A DNA stretch of 64,000 nt from the NCBI RefSeq assembly GCF_039655865.1, contig NZ_JBBYXL010000006.1:248001-312000 (forward strand). The letters run 5' to 3'. A program made the translations under genes and the position numbers. This document shows, piece after piece, positions 1 to 8,472 of this stretch (positions are counted from its first letter, which is position 1; every line of letters starts with the position of its first letter). This stretch comes from Prosthecobacter sp. SYSU 5D2 (lineage in GTDB: Bacteria; Verrucomicrobiota; Verrucomicrobiia; Verrucomicrobiales; Verrucomicrobiaceae). Under the pieces are notes generated by a model. The model had not been told where the DNA came from, did not search any database, and saw nothing but the letters and a program-made list of their open reading frames with translations.

Positions 1-1
1 C

Positions 2-280
2 GGCATGCATGAAGGCTACTTGCCTGGCTACCCGGCCTCCCATGGCTGCATCCGCCTGCCCACGGACATGGCGGCCCATTTTTACAATGCCACGCCGCAT
101 GGTACGCCGGTAAAGATTGTGGGCAATGCGGCGCTGGCTCCTTATGAGCAGCCGGTCACCGTCCCCGCCCCCGCTGAGCCTGCCAGTATACCCGGCTCCA
201 GCAACTGGCTGCGGCCCGAACGCCGTTCCAAGATCCCCAAACGCCAGGCTCTGGCTCCCGGAACCACCTTGTATCTGTAA
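2..280 (+). CDS. L,D-transpeptidase (YkuD family), C-terminal part
   Basis: The 5' part lies outside the window; about 92 codons remain. The visible stretch contains the YkuD catalytic signature: a His-Gly pair near the edge, then SHGCIRLP with the nucleophilic Cys and following Arg. L,D-transpeptidases form 3-3 peptidoglycan cross-links or anchor proteins to peptidoglycan in the periplasm. After the catalytic domain there is a short Pro/Ala-rich tail with a basic end. The motif makes the family assignment solid, but whether it is a cross-linking or anchoring type cannot be judged without the N-terminus. Confidence 0.85.
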   Translation, partial: GMHEGYLPGYPASHGCIRLPTDMAAHFYNATPHGTPVKIVGNAALAPYEQPVTVPAPAEPASIPGSSNWLRPERRSKIPKRQALAPGTTLYL

Positions 281-336
281 TCAGGCGGACAATCCGTTCT
301 GCTTGTGCGGAGGCGCAATTTCGCAACGGTGATCGG

Positions 337-1437
337 ATGACAAGAACCGAAGCTTACCTGGCCCTGAACCTCATCCCGCAAGTGGGGCCGGTGCGCATCA
401 GGCGGCTTCTTCAGGCCTTTGGCTCCCCGGAGCGGGTGCTGACGGCCAAGGCAACGGAACTGGCCCGGGTAGAAAGCATTGCCATGGCCCAGGCGGAGGC
501 CATCGCGGCCTGGGACGCTCGAGGTCAGGTGGAAGTGGAGTTGAAAAAAGTCCGTGACCGGGGCCTGACGCTGCTGACGCAGGAGGATGAGCTGTTCCCG
601 CCGCTGCTGAAGCAGATCTATGACGCGCCAGTCCTGCTCTACGTGTGGGGCCAGCTCCAGAAGCGGGATCACCAGGCCATCGGCGTGGTGGGCAGCCGCC
701 ATGCCACCCTCTACGGCATGAATGCCACCAAGAAGCTGAGCTACCAGATTTCTTATGCGGGCTACACTGTCGTCAGCGGCCTGGCCCGGGGGATTGACAC
801 CGCTGCGCATGAGGCTGCCCTGGCTGCAAAAGGCCGGACGGTGGCGGTGATTGGCTCCGGCATGGGCAAGCTCTACCCGCCGGAAAACCTGGCCCTGGCG
901 GAGCGCATTGCCCAGAACGGGGCGGTCATCAGCGAATACCCGGTGGACCGGATGGCTGACCGGCAGACTTTTCCGTACCGGAACCGCATCGTGGCGGGAT
1001 GGTGCAGCGGTCTTCTGGTCGTCGAAGCGCCCATCAAGAGCGGATCTCTGATCACGGCCCAGCAGGCAACTGAGCAAGGCCGGACAGTATATGCGGTGCC
1101 AGGGCCCATTGACAAACCCACCTCCACCGGTTGTAACAGGCTGATCCAGCAAGGAGCCAAGCTGGTGATGGATGGGGCGGACATCCTGGATGACCTGATG
1201 GCCCTCTTCCCCACCGCGCCGATGCCCCCAAAGGTGGAAGCTCTCCCGCCTGCGGCCAATCTGACCCTGGATGAGCAGATCCTCTTTGATGCCATGACGA
1301 CGGAGGAGGTCCATATTGACGAGCTGACCTCACGCTCCGGCCTGGCGGCAGGCACGGTGAATGTGAACCTGATGCGGCTGGAAATGAAACGGCTAATCCG
1401 TGCGCTGCCTGGAAGGCGATATGTGCGCGTGGCCTGA
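337..1437 (+). CDS. dprA: DNA-processing protein DprA/Smf
   Basis: This 366-residue protein is DprA, which binds incoming single-stranded DNA during natural transformation and loads RecA. The Rossmann-like core is clear: GVVGSRHATLYG near residue 117, SGLARGIDTAAHEAAL near 148, and PIKSGSLITAQQATEQGR near 232. An N-terminal helix-hairpin-helix-like segment (LIPQVGPVRIRRLLQAFG) and a C-terminal winged-helix-like segment (residues about 305-366) match the full-length family. The ATG at 337 is the only sensible start. It lies 57 bases after the L,D-transpeptidase stop. No other competence gene is in the window, so a transformation role is inferred from the family. Confidence 0.95.
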   Translation: MTRTEAYLALNLIPQVGPVRIRRLLQAFGSPERVLTAKATELARVESIAMAQAEAIAAWDARGQVEVELKKVRDRGLTLLTQEDELFPPLLKQIYDAPVLLYVWGQLQKRDHQAIGVVGSRHATLYGMNATKKLSYQISYAGYTVVSGLARGIDTAAHEAALAAKGRTVAVIGSGMGKLYPPENLALAERIAQNGAVISEYPVDRMADRQTFPYRNRIVAGWCSGLLVVEAPIKSGSLITAQQATEQGRTVYAVPGPIDKPTSTGCNRLIQQGAKLVMDGADILDDLMALFPTAPMPPKVEALPPAANLTLDEQILFDAMTTEEVHIDELTSRSGLAAGTVNVNLMRLEMKRLIRALPGRRYVRVA

Positions 1438-1516
1438 TTTCAGAGGAATGATTCCATGGGCCTTGCCGATGCGTATCCCATGCGTTAAACATCGCGCCCC
1501 TCTTTGTCCTGACCCT

Positions 1517-2812
1517 ATGCGCATTCTCCATCTCACCCCCGGAACTGGCAACTTTCACTGCGGAAGCTGCCTGCGGGACCATGCGCTCATCAAAGCCCTG
1601 CGCTCCCGAGGCCACGATGCCATCATGGCACCGCTTTATCTGCCGCTGGTGACGGACCGGGAGGTTTCCAACCCGGAAATCGGCATCCGGGTGGGCGGCA
1701 TATCGTTGTATTTGCAGCAGAAATTTCCGTGGTTCCGGCACCTGCCGCGCTTCATCCACCGGTGGCTGGACAAACCGGAGAGGCTGCGCTTTGCCGCCCG
1801 GTTCATGGGCATGACCAGTGCGCGGGATCTGGGGGAAATGGCCCTGGGCGCACTGCAGGGAGAAGCAGGCCGCCAGTGGCCGGAGTGGCAGCGGCTGATC
1901 GAATGGATCCGTACAGAAGGCAAACCGGATGTCGTGTCCCTGTCCAACAGCCTGCTCATCGGCCTGTGCCCGGTGATCGAGCGGGACCTGGGCATTCCCG
2001 TGGTGGTCTCGCTCCAGGGGGAGGATTCGTTTCTGGATACGCTCATTGATCCTTACCGCGAGCAGTCCTGGGCGGCGATGCGGGCTAACGCGCAGCATGT
2101 ATCAAAATTCGTGGCCCCAAGCCGGTTTTATGCGCGGGTGATGCAGGAAAAGCTGGGGGTAGGCGAAGACAAAATGGCGGTGATTTTCAATGGTCTGGAT
2201 GCCAATTCCTTCGGCGTTGCAGAGCCTGACCCAAACTGGCCGGTCATCGGCTACTTCGCCAGGATGATCCATGGCAAGGGACTGACCACGCTGGTGGATG
2301 CGTTCATTGCCCTCTCCAAACGCGGCACGGTGCCCCGGGTGAAGCTGAAGATCGGCGGAGCCAAGACGGCTGCCGATGAAAAGTATGTGGAAGGCCTGCA
2401 AAAAAAGCTCAAAGACGCAGGCTGTGCCCAGCGCGTGGAGTGGCATCCGAACTTGAACTTTACAGATAAAGTCAAGTTCTTCCGCAACCTGACCGTGCTC
2501 TCCGTGCCTGCGACCTATGGCGAGGCCTTTGGCCTGTATGTGCTGGAAGCCATGGCCAGTGGCGTGCCGGTGGTGCAGCCAGATCATGGCGCCTTCCCGG
2601 AACTCATCGCGGCCTCCGGCGGTGGTGTCCTGTGCCCGCCTGACGATGTGAGCGCCCTGGCGGATGCGCTGGAGACACTGCTGCTGGATGACCACCAGCG
2701 GGAGCAGATCACGAACAAAGGCCTGGCCGGGGTGAGAAACGAATTCAGCGCGGCGCGGATGGCAGAGCGTTTTGACGAGGTGCTGGCAGAGATCAAAGAG
2801 GGCCAGCCATAA
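1517..2812 (+). CDS. Glycosyltransferase, GT4-like (GT-B fold)
   Basis: I place the start at ATG 1517, because the protein then opens with the first beta strand and glycine-rich loop of a GT-B enzyme (MRILHLTPGTGNFHCGS); the open frame upstream looks non-coding. The product has 431 residues. The C-terminal half carries the nucleotide-sugar-binding region with EAFGLYVLEAMASGVPVV and the following GAFPEL, typical of GT4 retaining transferases. It probably transfers a sugar from a nucleotide donor to a lipid, polysaccharide or small acceptor in the cytoplasm. No glycan cluster surrounds it, so the acceptor is unknown. It lies 79 bases after dprA. Confidence 0.85.
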   Translation: MRILHLTPGTGNFHCGSCLRDHALIKALRSRGHDAIMAPLYLPLVTDREVSNPEIGIRVGGISLYLQQKFPWFRHLPRFIHRWLDKPERLRFAARFMGMTSARDLGEMALGALQGEAGRQWPEWQRLIEWIRTEGKPDVVSLSNSLLIGLCPVIERDLGIPVVVSLQGEDSFLDTLIDPYREQSWAAMRANAQHVSKFVAPSRFYARVMQEKLGVGEDKMAVIFNGLDANSFGVAEPDPNWPVIGYFARMIHGKGLTTLVDAFIALSKRGTVPRVKLKIGGAKTAADEKYVEGLQKKLKDAGCAQRVEWHPNLNFTDKVKFFRNLTVLSVPATYGEAFGLYVLEAMASGVPVVQPDHGAFPELIAASGGGVLCPPDDVSALADALETLLLDDHQREQITNKGLAGVRNEFSAARMAERFDEVLAEIKEGQP

Positions 2813-2873
2813 CCCCGGCGAGGATTTTACCTCTGCGATTGCCACACTTGCTGCGGGCACGTATGCTGAGGAC

Positions 2874-4328
2874 ATGAAGTCCGCCTTTTTAATGCCTTTT
2901 CTGGTCTGCCTGACGATGCTGATGGCTGTGTCTGTCCCGGAGGTTCGAGCGCAGGAAACAAGCTATAAAGGCAAGGTGGTGGTCATTCCAGTGGGGGAAG
3001 AGGATCTGATCGCCCGAGCGCGTTTTGAATTCATGTCACGGACGCTGGAGCGCTGCACGGACGAAGGCGCAGAGGCGGTGATTTTTGAACTGGACACTCC
3101 CGGGGGCCTGCTTTGGGACACGGTAGATCTGATGATGAATGACCTGCAGAAGCTGAAGCCTCGCAGCTATGCCTTTGTCAACAAACGGGCACTGTCCGCC
3201 GGGGCGATGATTGCGGTGGCGACAGACGGCATTTACATGGCACCTGCCGGCACTGCCGGTGCGGCCTCACCCGTCTATGGAGGCGGACAGGAAATGGGCG
3301 ATGCGGAGCGTGCCAAGATGAACTCCGCCACCATGGGCATGGCCCGCGCCGTGGCCAAGCGCAAGGGGCACGACCCGCGCGTGATTGAGGCGATGATTGA
3401 CATGAGCCGGGAGCTGAAAATTGGTGACCTGGTGCTGGACGACAAGGACTCCATCCTGACCCTGGATGCCGAGCAGGCCATCCTGAAGCTGGACAATGGC
3501 AAGCCTGTCTTTGCCAAGGGCATCGTGGATTCGCTGGATGACATCAAGAAGGCTGAAGGCCTGAAGGGCGAGACGGTGATTGCGGAACCCACAGGTTTTG
3601 AAAACATCGCCATTTGGGTGACAAAGTACGCCGCCCTGCTCATCCTAATCGGTGTGGCCGGAGGCTATCTGGAAATGCAGGCTCCCGGCTTTGGCATTCC
3701 CGGTTTTGTCTCCATCGCCGCCTTTGGCCTGTTTTTCTTTGGCCACTATGTCGCGGGCAGCCTGGTCGGCCAGGAGGCATTCGCCACCGTGGCGGCCATG
3801 TTTGTGATTGGCATTGCGCTGATCATTGTGGAGCTGGCCATCTTCCCCGGCCTCCTGGTGCCGGGAATCCTGGGTTTTGTCCTGGTGATGGTGGCGCTCG
3901 TGTACACCATGTCAGGCTGGGAGATGCCAGTGGCCCCCGTTGTCCCCGGCGTTCCTGCTGAGCCAGGTGAGGGCGGCCGGTTTGATCTTAACGTCTATGC
4001 AACAGGCCTGCGCAATTTTGCCATCGGCATCCTGGGGGCCGGGGTGCTGATTCTGGCCGTGTTCCGTTTTCTCCCGCAGACCGGGCCTTTTCAAAGGCTG
4101 GTTCTGGCCACTTCCATTGATGGTGGTGATGCGATGATGCCGCCAACTGTAACACTGCAGGTGGGCGATGAAGGCCAGGCCTGCAGCGCCCTGCGGCCCT
4201 ACGGCACCGTTCAGTTTGGCGAGCGCCGCGTGGAAGCCATGGTGGAAGGCGGCTACCTGCAAAGCGGAAGCAACGTCCGTATCCGGGAGATCCAGGGGCC
4301 GAAAATCATTGTGGAAGCGGTGGGTTGA
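2874..4328 (+). CDS. NfeD-family membrane-bound serine protease
   Basis: Starting at ATG 2874 gives a 484-residue protein with a clean signal peptide (MKSAFLMPFLVCLTMLMAVS). The N-terminal half is a ClpP-like domain: ELDTPGG oxyanion region, the presumed nucleophile in SAGAMIAVATDGIYM, and a downstream Lys in the RAVAKRKG helix for a Ser-Lys dyad. The middle has four or more membrane segments (about residues 245-400), and the C-terminus is an OB-fold NfeD domain (about 410-484). Long NfeD proteins of this type usually pair with a stomatin-like slipin and act in membrane quality control. No slipin gene is adjacent here. Confidence 0.9.
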   Translation: MKSAFLMPFLVCLTMLMAVSVPEVRAQETSYKGKVVVIPVGEEDLIARARFEFMSRTLERCTDEGAEAVIFELDTPGGLLWDTVDLMMNDLQKLKPRSYAFVNKRALSAGAMIAVATDGIYMAPAGTAGAASPVYGGGQEMGDAERAKMNSATMGMARAVAKRKGHDPRVIEAMIDMSRELKIGDLVLDDKDSILTLDAEQAILKLDNGKPVFAKGIVDSLDDIKKAEGLKGETVIAEPTGFENIAIWVTKYAALLILIGVAGGYLEMQAPGFGIPGFVSIAAFGLFFFGHYVAGSLVGQEAFATVAAMFVIGIALIIVELAIFPGLLVPGILGFVLVMVALVYTMSGWEMPVAPVVPGVPAEPGEGGRFDLNVYATGLRNFAIGILGAGVLILAVFRFLPQTGPFQRLVLATSIDGGDAMMPPTVTLQVGDEGQACSALRPYGTVQFGERRVEAMVEGGYLQSGSNVRIREIQGPKIIVEAVG

Positions 4329-4466
4329 GGCGCAAGAACCATAGCTTGGGCTTGATCTGCCTCGGCACCCACAGGTCGCCCGGTCATCACGCAGCCTCAA
4401 CATTCGTCATTGCCGCCAGCCACTTTCGCCCTTTACTCCCCCTTTCCCGAATCACACTCCGAACAC

Positions 4467-6005
4467 ATGCCCATCGCCCGCGCTCTTCTTTCTGTCTCCG
4501 ATAAAACCGGTCTTCTCGACTTTGCCAAAGGTCTGGCTGAGCTCGGCATCGAAATCCTGTCCACAGGCGGCACGGCAAAGCACCTCAAGGACGCCGGATT
4601 GACCGTCATTGATGTCTCCGAACACACCGGTTTCCCGGAGATGTTCGATGGCCGCGTGAAGACCCTGCACCCCAAAGTCCACGGCGGCCTGCTTCAGCGC
4701 CGGGACAATGACGAAGACAAAAGGAACGCCGCCAAGCACAACATCCCGGTCATTGATCTGGTGGCCATCAATCTTTATCCCTTTGAGCAGACCATCGAGA
4801 AGAAGGATGTAACCCTGGAAGAGGCCATTGAAAACATTGACATCGGCGGCCCGTCCATGCTGCGCAGCGCGGCCAAAAATCACCGCTGGGTAACCGTCAT
4901 CTCTGACCCGGCAGACTACCCCATCGTCCTGGAAGAGCTGAAGGAGCACAAGGGCGAGACCACCCTCGCCACCCGTGAGCGCCTGGCCTGTAAAGTCTTC
5001 CAGCGCACCTCCAGCTACGATGCCGCCATCGCCAGCTTCCTTAATAAGGAGCAGGTCACCCAAAAAACTTTCTCCCTGAGCCTGCCTCTGCACAGCGAAC
5101 TGCGCTACGGCGACAACCCGCACCAGAAGTCCGCCCTTTATGGCAACTTCAGCGACTACTTTGTGAAACTGCACGGCAAGGAGCTGAGCTACACCAACAT
5201 CCTGGACATCCACGGAGCAGCCGCCCTCATCCACGAATTTCGCCGCCCCACCGTCGCCATCCTCAAGCACACCAACCCCTGCGGCATCGGCTGCGCGGAC
5301 GAGGACCTGCGCGAGGCCTGGGCGAAGGCGTTTGAAACCGACAAGCAGGCCCCCTTTGGCGGCGTTATCGTCATCAACCGCAGCATGACCGTCGGCCTGG
5401 CCCGCATCATCTCGGAGATCTTCACTGACATCATCATCGCCCCGGACTTTGATGCGGATGCCCGCGCCCTGCTTCAAAAGAAAAAGAACCTCCGCCTCAT
5501 CCAGATGCTGCCGGAAGTCACCAAGACCTTCAGCGACCCCATCATCCGCAGCGCCCCCGGCGGCGTCCTCGTCATGGACAGCGATCCGCGTGCGCTGGGT
5601 CTGGAAGACTTGGAAAACAAAGTCAAAACCCAGCGCCCGCCCACCCGCGAGGAGCTGGAGGCCATGCGCTTTGCCTGGCGCGTGGTCAAGCATGTCAAGT
5701 CCAACGCCATCGTCTTCGCCACCCATGACCGTACCCTCGGCATCGGTGCCGGCCAGATGAGCCGCGTGGACTCCTGCCGCATCGCCATCTGGAAGGCCAA
5801 AGAGGCCGGACTTTCCCTGACCGGCAGCGTCGTCGCCAGCGATGCCATGTTCCCTTTCGCCGACGGTCTCATCGCCTGCTCCGAAGCCGGTGCCACCGCC
5901 GCCATCCAGCCCGGCGGCTCCATGCGCGACGAAGAAGTCATCGCCGCTGCCGATGAGCGCAAAATGGCCATGGTCTTCACCGGCTACCGCCACTTCCTGC
6001 ATTGA
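4467..6005 (+). CDS. purH: Bifunctional AICAR formyltransferase / IMP cyclohydrolase
   Basis: PurH performs the last two steps of purine synthesis, formylating AICAR with 10-formyl-THF and closing the ring to IMP. The ATG at 4467 gives 512 residues, the usual length, beginning with the MGS-like IMP cyclohydrolase domain ([18 protein letters not shown] and STGGTAKHL). The formyltransferase domain contains the family motif KHTNPCG near residue 265 and ends with [15 protein letters not shown] and the terminal [10 protein letters not shown]. It is followed after 30 bases by pdxJ-acpS and may be co-transcribed with them. Confidence 0.97.
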   Translation: MPIARALLSVSDKTGLLDFAKGLAELGIEILSTGGTAKHLKDAGLTVIDVSEHTGFPEMFDGRVKTLHPKVHGGLLQRRDNDEDKRNAAKHNIPVIDLVAINLYPFEQTIEKKDVTLEEAIENIDIGGPSMLRSAAKNHRWVTVISDPADYPIVLEELKEHKGETTLATRERLACKVFQRTSSYDAAIASFLNKEQVTQKTFSLSLPLHSELRYGDNPHQKSALYGNFSDYFVKLHGKELSYTNILDIHGAAALIHEFRRPTVAILKHTNPCGIGCADEDLREAWAKAFETDKQAPFGGVIVINRSMTVGLARIISEIFTDIIIAPDFDADARALLQKKKNLRLIQMLPEVTKTFSDPIIRSAPGGVLVMDSDPRALGLEDLENKVKTQRPPTREELEAMRFAWRVVKHVKSNAIVFATHDRTLGIGAGQMSRVDSCRIAIWKAKEAGLSLTGSVVASDAMFPFADGLIACSEAGATAAIQPGGSMRDEEVIAAADERKMAMVFTGYRHFLH

Positions 6006-6035
6006 GATTTACCAGGCCCAAACAATCTTTCATTG

Positions 6036-6791
6036 ATGCGCTCCCAACTCCTTCTCGGCGTCAACATTGACCACGTCGCAACACTCCGCCAGGCCCGCTA
6101 CCGCACGATGCTGGGGGCGCACAATGTGGAGCCTTCTATCCTGCAGGCTGCCTTGGAGGCGGAGGCGGCGGGGGCGCAGTCTATCACCATTCACCTGCGG
6201 GCGGACCGGCGTCACATTGTGGATGAGGACGTGTATCTGCTGCGCAAGAAAATCGGCACCAAGATGAACCTGGAGATGGGCAATACGCCGGAGATCCTGG
6301 CCATCGCCCTGGAGGTGAAGCCGGACTTTGTCTGCATGGTCCCGGAGAACCGCGAGGAGGTCACCACTGAGGGCGGGCTGGATGTCGTGGGCCAGAAGGA
6401 GTTGCTAAGGGCCAGCGTCAGCCAGCTTGAGGCCAATGGCACCCGTGTGAGCATGTTCATTGATCCTGACCTCGACCAGATCCGCGCCTCCGCTGAAATC
6501 GGAGCCAGCATGGTGGAACTGCATACCGGCACCTTTGCCAATGAGCAGGGGAAAAAACGCACCCAGGAAGCCGCACGGCTGAAAGCCGCCGCCGAGCTTG
6601 GCCACAGCCTCGGCCTCCAGATCAATGCCGGCCACGGCCTGACCGTCGCCAATCTGCCGGAGCTTTTTATTGTACCGCATTTGGCAGAGCTGAACATCGG
6701 CCATAGCATCGTCGCCCGGTCCGTATTTGTCGGCATGCGGCAGGCCATCGCCGAGTTCCGGGCCGTCATGGATACCTATACCCGGCCATGA
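6036..6791 (+). CDS. pdxJ: Pyridoxine 5'-phosphate synthase
   Basis: PdxJ condenses 1-deoxy-xylulose 5-phosphate with 3-amino-2-oxopropyl phosphate to pyridoxine 5'-phosphate in the DXP-dependent vitamin B6 route. The product from ATG 6036 is 251 residues and opens with the signature LGVNIDHVATLRQAR. Other family blocks are ITIHLRADRRHI, NLEMGNTPEI and the C-terminal NAGHGLTVANL and LNIGHSIVARSVFVG. A TTG lies three bases upstream, but the ATG is preferred. The stop overlaps the acpS start by 4 bases, the classical pdxJ-acpS arrangement, so the two are translationally coupled. Confidence 0.96.
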   Translation: MRSQLLLGVNIDHVATLRQARYRTMLGAHNVEPSILQAALEAEAAGAQSITIHLRADRRHIVDEDVYLLRKKIGTKMNLEMGNTPEILAIALEVKPDFVCMVPENREEVTTEGGLDVVGQKELLRASVSQLEANGTRVSMFIDPDLDQIRASAEIGASMVELHTGTFANEQGKKRTQEAARLKAAAELGHSLGLQINAGHGLTVANLPELFIVPHLAELNIGHSIVARSVFVGMRQAIAEFRAVMDTYTRP

Positions 6792-7168
6792 ACCCCATCG
6801 GCCTCGGTATAGACCTGGTGGAAGTAGGCCGTATACGCGACCTGCTCACCAAGCATGGCCAGCGTTTCAAAGAGAAGACTTATACGGCTGGAGAGATCGC
6901 CTACTGCGATGGCTGTGCAGATCCGGCCATGCATTATGCCGCCCGCTTCGCCGCCAAAGAAGCCGCCGCCAAGGCCATCGGCACCGGCCTATGGGCGGAG
7001 GGGGTGGACTGGAAGGACTTCGAGATCAGCCGGGAGCCGTCAGGCAAACCGGTTCTCCATCTGCATGGCGGCGCCAGGATGCATGCCGAAAGGCAGGGCG
7101 TGACCCGCTGCCTTGTTTCCCTTACCCATACACGTGACCTGGCCCAGGCGCAGGTCATCCTGGTGTGA
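6788..7168 (+). CDS. acpS: Holo-[acyl-carrier-protein] synthase
   Basis: AcpS moves the 4'-phosphopantetheine arm of CoA onto the Ser of apo-ACP. The 126-residue protein shows the family N-terminus GLGIDLVEVGRI and the metal/CoA motif RFAAKEAAAKAIG near residue 55. The C-terminal SLTHTRDLAQAQVIL matches the usual SISHs..yA.A block with small changes. It overlaps pdxJ by 4 bases (ATGA). It is the only phosphopantetheinyl transferase in the window and could also activate the separate carrier protein at 58805, which is an inference. Confidence 0.95.
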   Translation: MNPIGLGIDLVEVGRIRDLLTKHGQRFKEKTYTAGEIAYCDGCADPAMHYAARFAAKEAAAKAIGTGLWAEGVDWKDFEISREPSGKPVLHLHGGARMHAERQGVTRCLVSLTHTRDLAQAQVILV

Positions 7169-7182
7169 GGATATGGACGGGA

Positions 7183-7392
7183 TTAAAAATCCAGCCCCCA
7201 CTGCATCGGTGTAGGCGTGCGGTCCTGATCGCGTGGGGGGACATGGCGAAAGTTGGTCGGAGTGGGGCGCAAATTGGTATCGCCACGCATCATGTAGCCC
7301 AGGGAGCCAGCAGGCTCAACCTGGCTGCAGCTTGTGCCTGCGAGAACCATACCGACAGTCAAGGCCAGCAGGCCGAAAGAAAGAGAAGACAT
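7183..7392 (-). CDS. Small secreted or lipoprotein-like hypothetical protein
   Basis: The 69-residue product starting at ATG 7392 (MSSLSFGLLALTVGMV) has a hydrophobic leader followed by LAGTSCSQVEPAG. The Cys could be a poor lipobox (GTSC rather than LxGC) or simply follow a signal-peptidase I site. The remainder is Pro/Arg/Thr-rich with no recognised domain. It lies convergent with acpS, 14 bases from its stop. The leader is the main argument that this is a gene rather than chance. I do not recognise the family. Confidence 0.5.
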   Translation of the reverse strand: MSSLSFGLLALTVGMVLAGTSCSQVEPAGSLGYMMRGDTNLRPTPTNFRHVPPRDQDRTPTPMQWGLDF

Positions 7393-7463
7393 TGGATTGA
7401 AGGGGGGTTGCTGGCAGCATCCATGAATTGAGGCTTGCCTACGCAATTTGGTGAATAAGTCTA

Positions 7464-7508
7464 ACATATCTTATTCGGCCCAAACTGACGAATAAGATGT
7501 GTTTTTTT
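7464..7508 (+). terminator. AT-rich hairpin with T-tract before thrH
   Basis: ACATATCTTATTCG pairs with CGAATAAGATGTG around an 11-base loop, with one mismatch, and is followed on the plus strand by seven Ts (7502-7508). A third copy of the core GAATAAG lies at 7453. The form is that of an intrinsic terminator. It could end leftover pdxJ-acpS transcription, act as an attenuator in the 180-base thrH leader, or be a protein operator because of the extra half-site. Confidence 0.5.
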
Positions 7509-7571
7509 ATTTGCTCAACAAGCCTGACAGGCTGGACAGGAAGACCAAGTGATGACACAGAAGCGCTTTCC

Positions 7572-8180
7572 ATGAAAAAACAGACCATCGTCACCCTGGA
7601 CCTCGAAGGCGTGCTTGTGCCGGAGATTTGGATCGCCTTTGCAGAGAAGACGGGCATCGCCGAGCTGCGCCGCACCACCCGGGATGAACCGGACTACGAT
7701 GTACTGATGAAAGGCCGCCTGGCCATCCTGGACCAGCATGGTCTGAAGCTGGGGGACATCCAGGAAGTCATCGGCACCCTCTCCCCGATGGAAGGGGCAA
7801 AGGACTTTCTGGATGAACTGCGGTCACTGACCCAGGTGATCATCCTGAGCGATACCTTTGAGGAGTTCGCCCATCCGCTCATGCGCCAGCTCGCCTGGCC
7901 GACCATTTTCTGCCACTACCTGGAAACGGACCCGGAAGGACGGATCGTGAATTACAAGCTGCGCCAGTCTAACCAAAAGCAGCATGCCGTGGCCGCCTTC
8001 AAAAGCCTGAACTACCACGTCATCGCCGCCGGGGATTCCTTCAATGACACCACCATGCTGGGAGAGGCACACAAAGGTTTCTTATTCCACAGCCCGGAGA
8101 GCATCCAGGCGCAGTTCCCCCAGTTCCGGCCCTTCGACAGGTATGAGGACCTCCTGACTGCGATCAAAGCGGAGCTTTAG
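7572..8180 (+). CDS. thrH: Bifunctional phosphoserine phosphatase / homoserine phosphotransferase
   Basis: ThrH is a HAD-superfamily enzyme that dephosphorylates phosphoserine and can pass the phosphate to homoserine. The ATG at 7572 gives 202 residues, the usual ThrH size. ThrH proteins start with LDLEGVLVPEIW, where the second acidic residue of the HAD DxD motif is Glu, and this protein does so. Motif II lies in IILSDTFEEFA, and motif III/IV in the basic Lys-bearing region followed by AAGDSFNDTTML near residue 155. It stands alone; no threonine or serine pathway gene is adjacent. Confidence 0.9.
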   Translation: MKKQTIVTLDLEGVLVPEIWIAFAEKTGIAELRRTTRDEPDYDVLMKGRLAILDQHGLKLGDIQEVIGTLSPMEGAKDFLDELRSLTQVIILSDTFEEFAHPLMRQLAWPTIFCHYLETDPEGRIVNYKLRQSNQKQHAVAAFKSLNYHVIAAGDSFNDTTMLGEAHKGFLFHSPESIQAQFPQFRPFDRYEDLLTAIKAEL

Positions 8181-8390
8181 AGCCCGGTCAGAAAGGCTGT
8201 TTTTTGCGCGATTTGCACGAAATCAGGCATTAAAATTTTCGATAAAATGCGCCGACACTTGGCCTGCTAGCTGCTTAAACAATACTCGAAGCGCAAGCTT
8301 CACCACAACGAGCTGGACTGTCACTTCATGGTTGGGGACAGCCCGGTCAATTAAGGCCCGGTGGGATTTTGGTTGGGTCCCACCGGGCCG
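8181..8390 (+). ncRNA. Possible structured non-coding RNA or long leader between thrH and xylA
   Basis: The 292-base gap before xylA has no convincing ORF but holds several local hairpins in a row. They are GATTT/AAATC (8210-8224), GCATT/AATGC (8227-8250), GAAGC-GCAA-GCTTC with a GNRA loop (8288-8301), CTGTC/GACAG (8318-8341), and a 12-bp terminator stem (8355-8389). The decamer AGCCCGGTCA occurs at both 8181 and 8340, and AGGCTGTTTT near the start could pair with GGGGACAGCC near the end. This is what a small RNA with its own terminator would look like. No Rfam family is recognised by eye and expression is unknown. Confidence 0.35.
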
Positions 8391-8395
8391 CTTTT
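8355..8395 (+). terminator. Strong intrinsic terminator-like hairpin upstream of xylA
   Basis: GGCCCGGTGGGA (8355-8366) pairs perfectly with TCCCACCGGGCC (8378-8389) around an 11-base T/G-rich loop, followed by GCTTTTG. The stem is very stable but the T-run is short. It lies 83 bases before the xylA ATG, so it may end the preceding transcript (thrH or the candidate RNA) or attenuate xylA. Confidence 0.7.
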
Positions 8396-8472
8396 GACAA
8401 GAAGCGTTCCGGACCATTCTTTCTTTGAAGCTTGACGCCTTCGAGGCAAAGGTCTCCAATGGCGCTCCTATC

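Noticed and set aside
142-1314. 390-codon minus-strand open frame
   Set aside because: Antisense of dprA with low-information composition; dprA itself is certain.
4452-6002. 516-codon minus-strand open frame
   Set aside because: Antisense of purH with Gly/Asp/Val-rich composition and no family motif.
8240-8290. Short frame ending in LLAA followed by TAA, like a tmRNA tag
   Set aside because: The flanks lack the tRNA-like ends of tmRNA (no GATTCGAC at the 5' side, no T-arm plus CCA at the 3' side), so this is chance.
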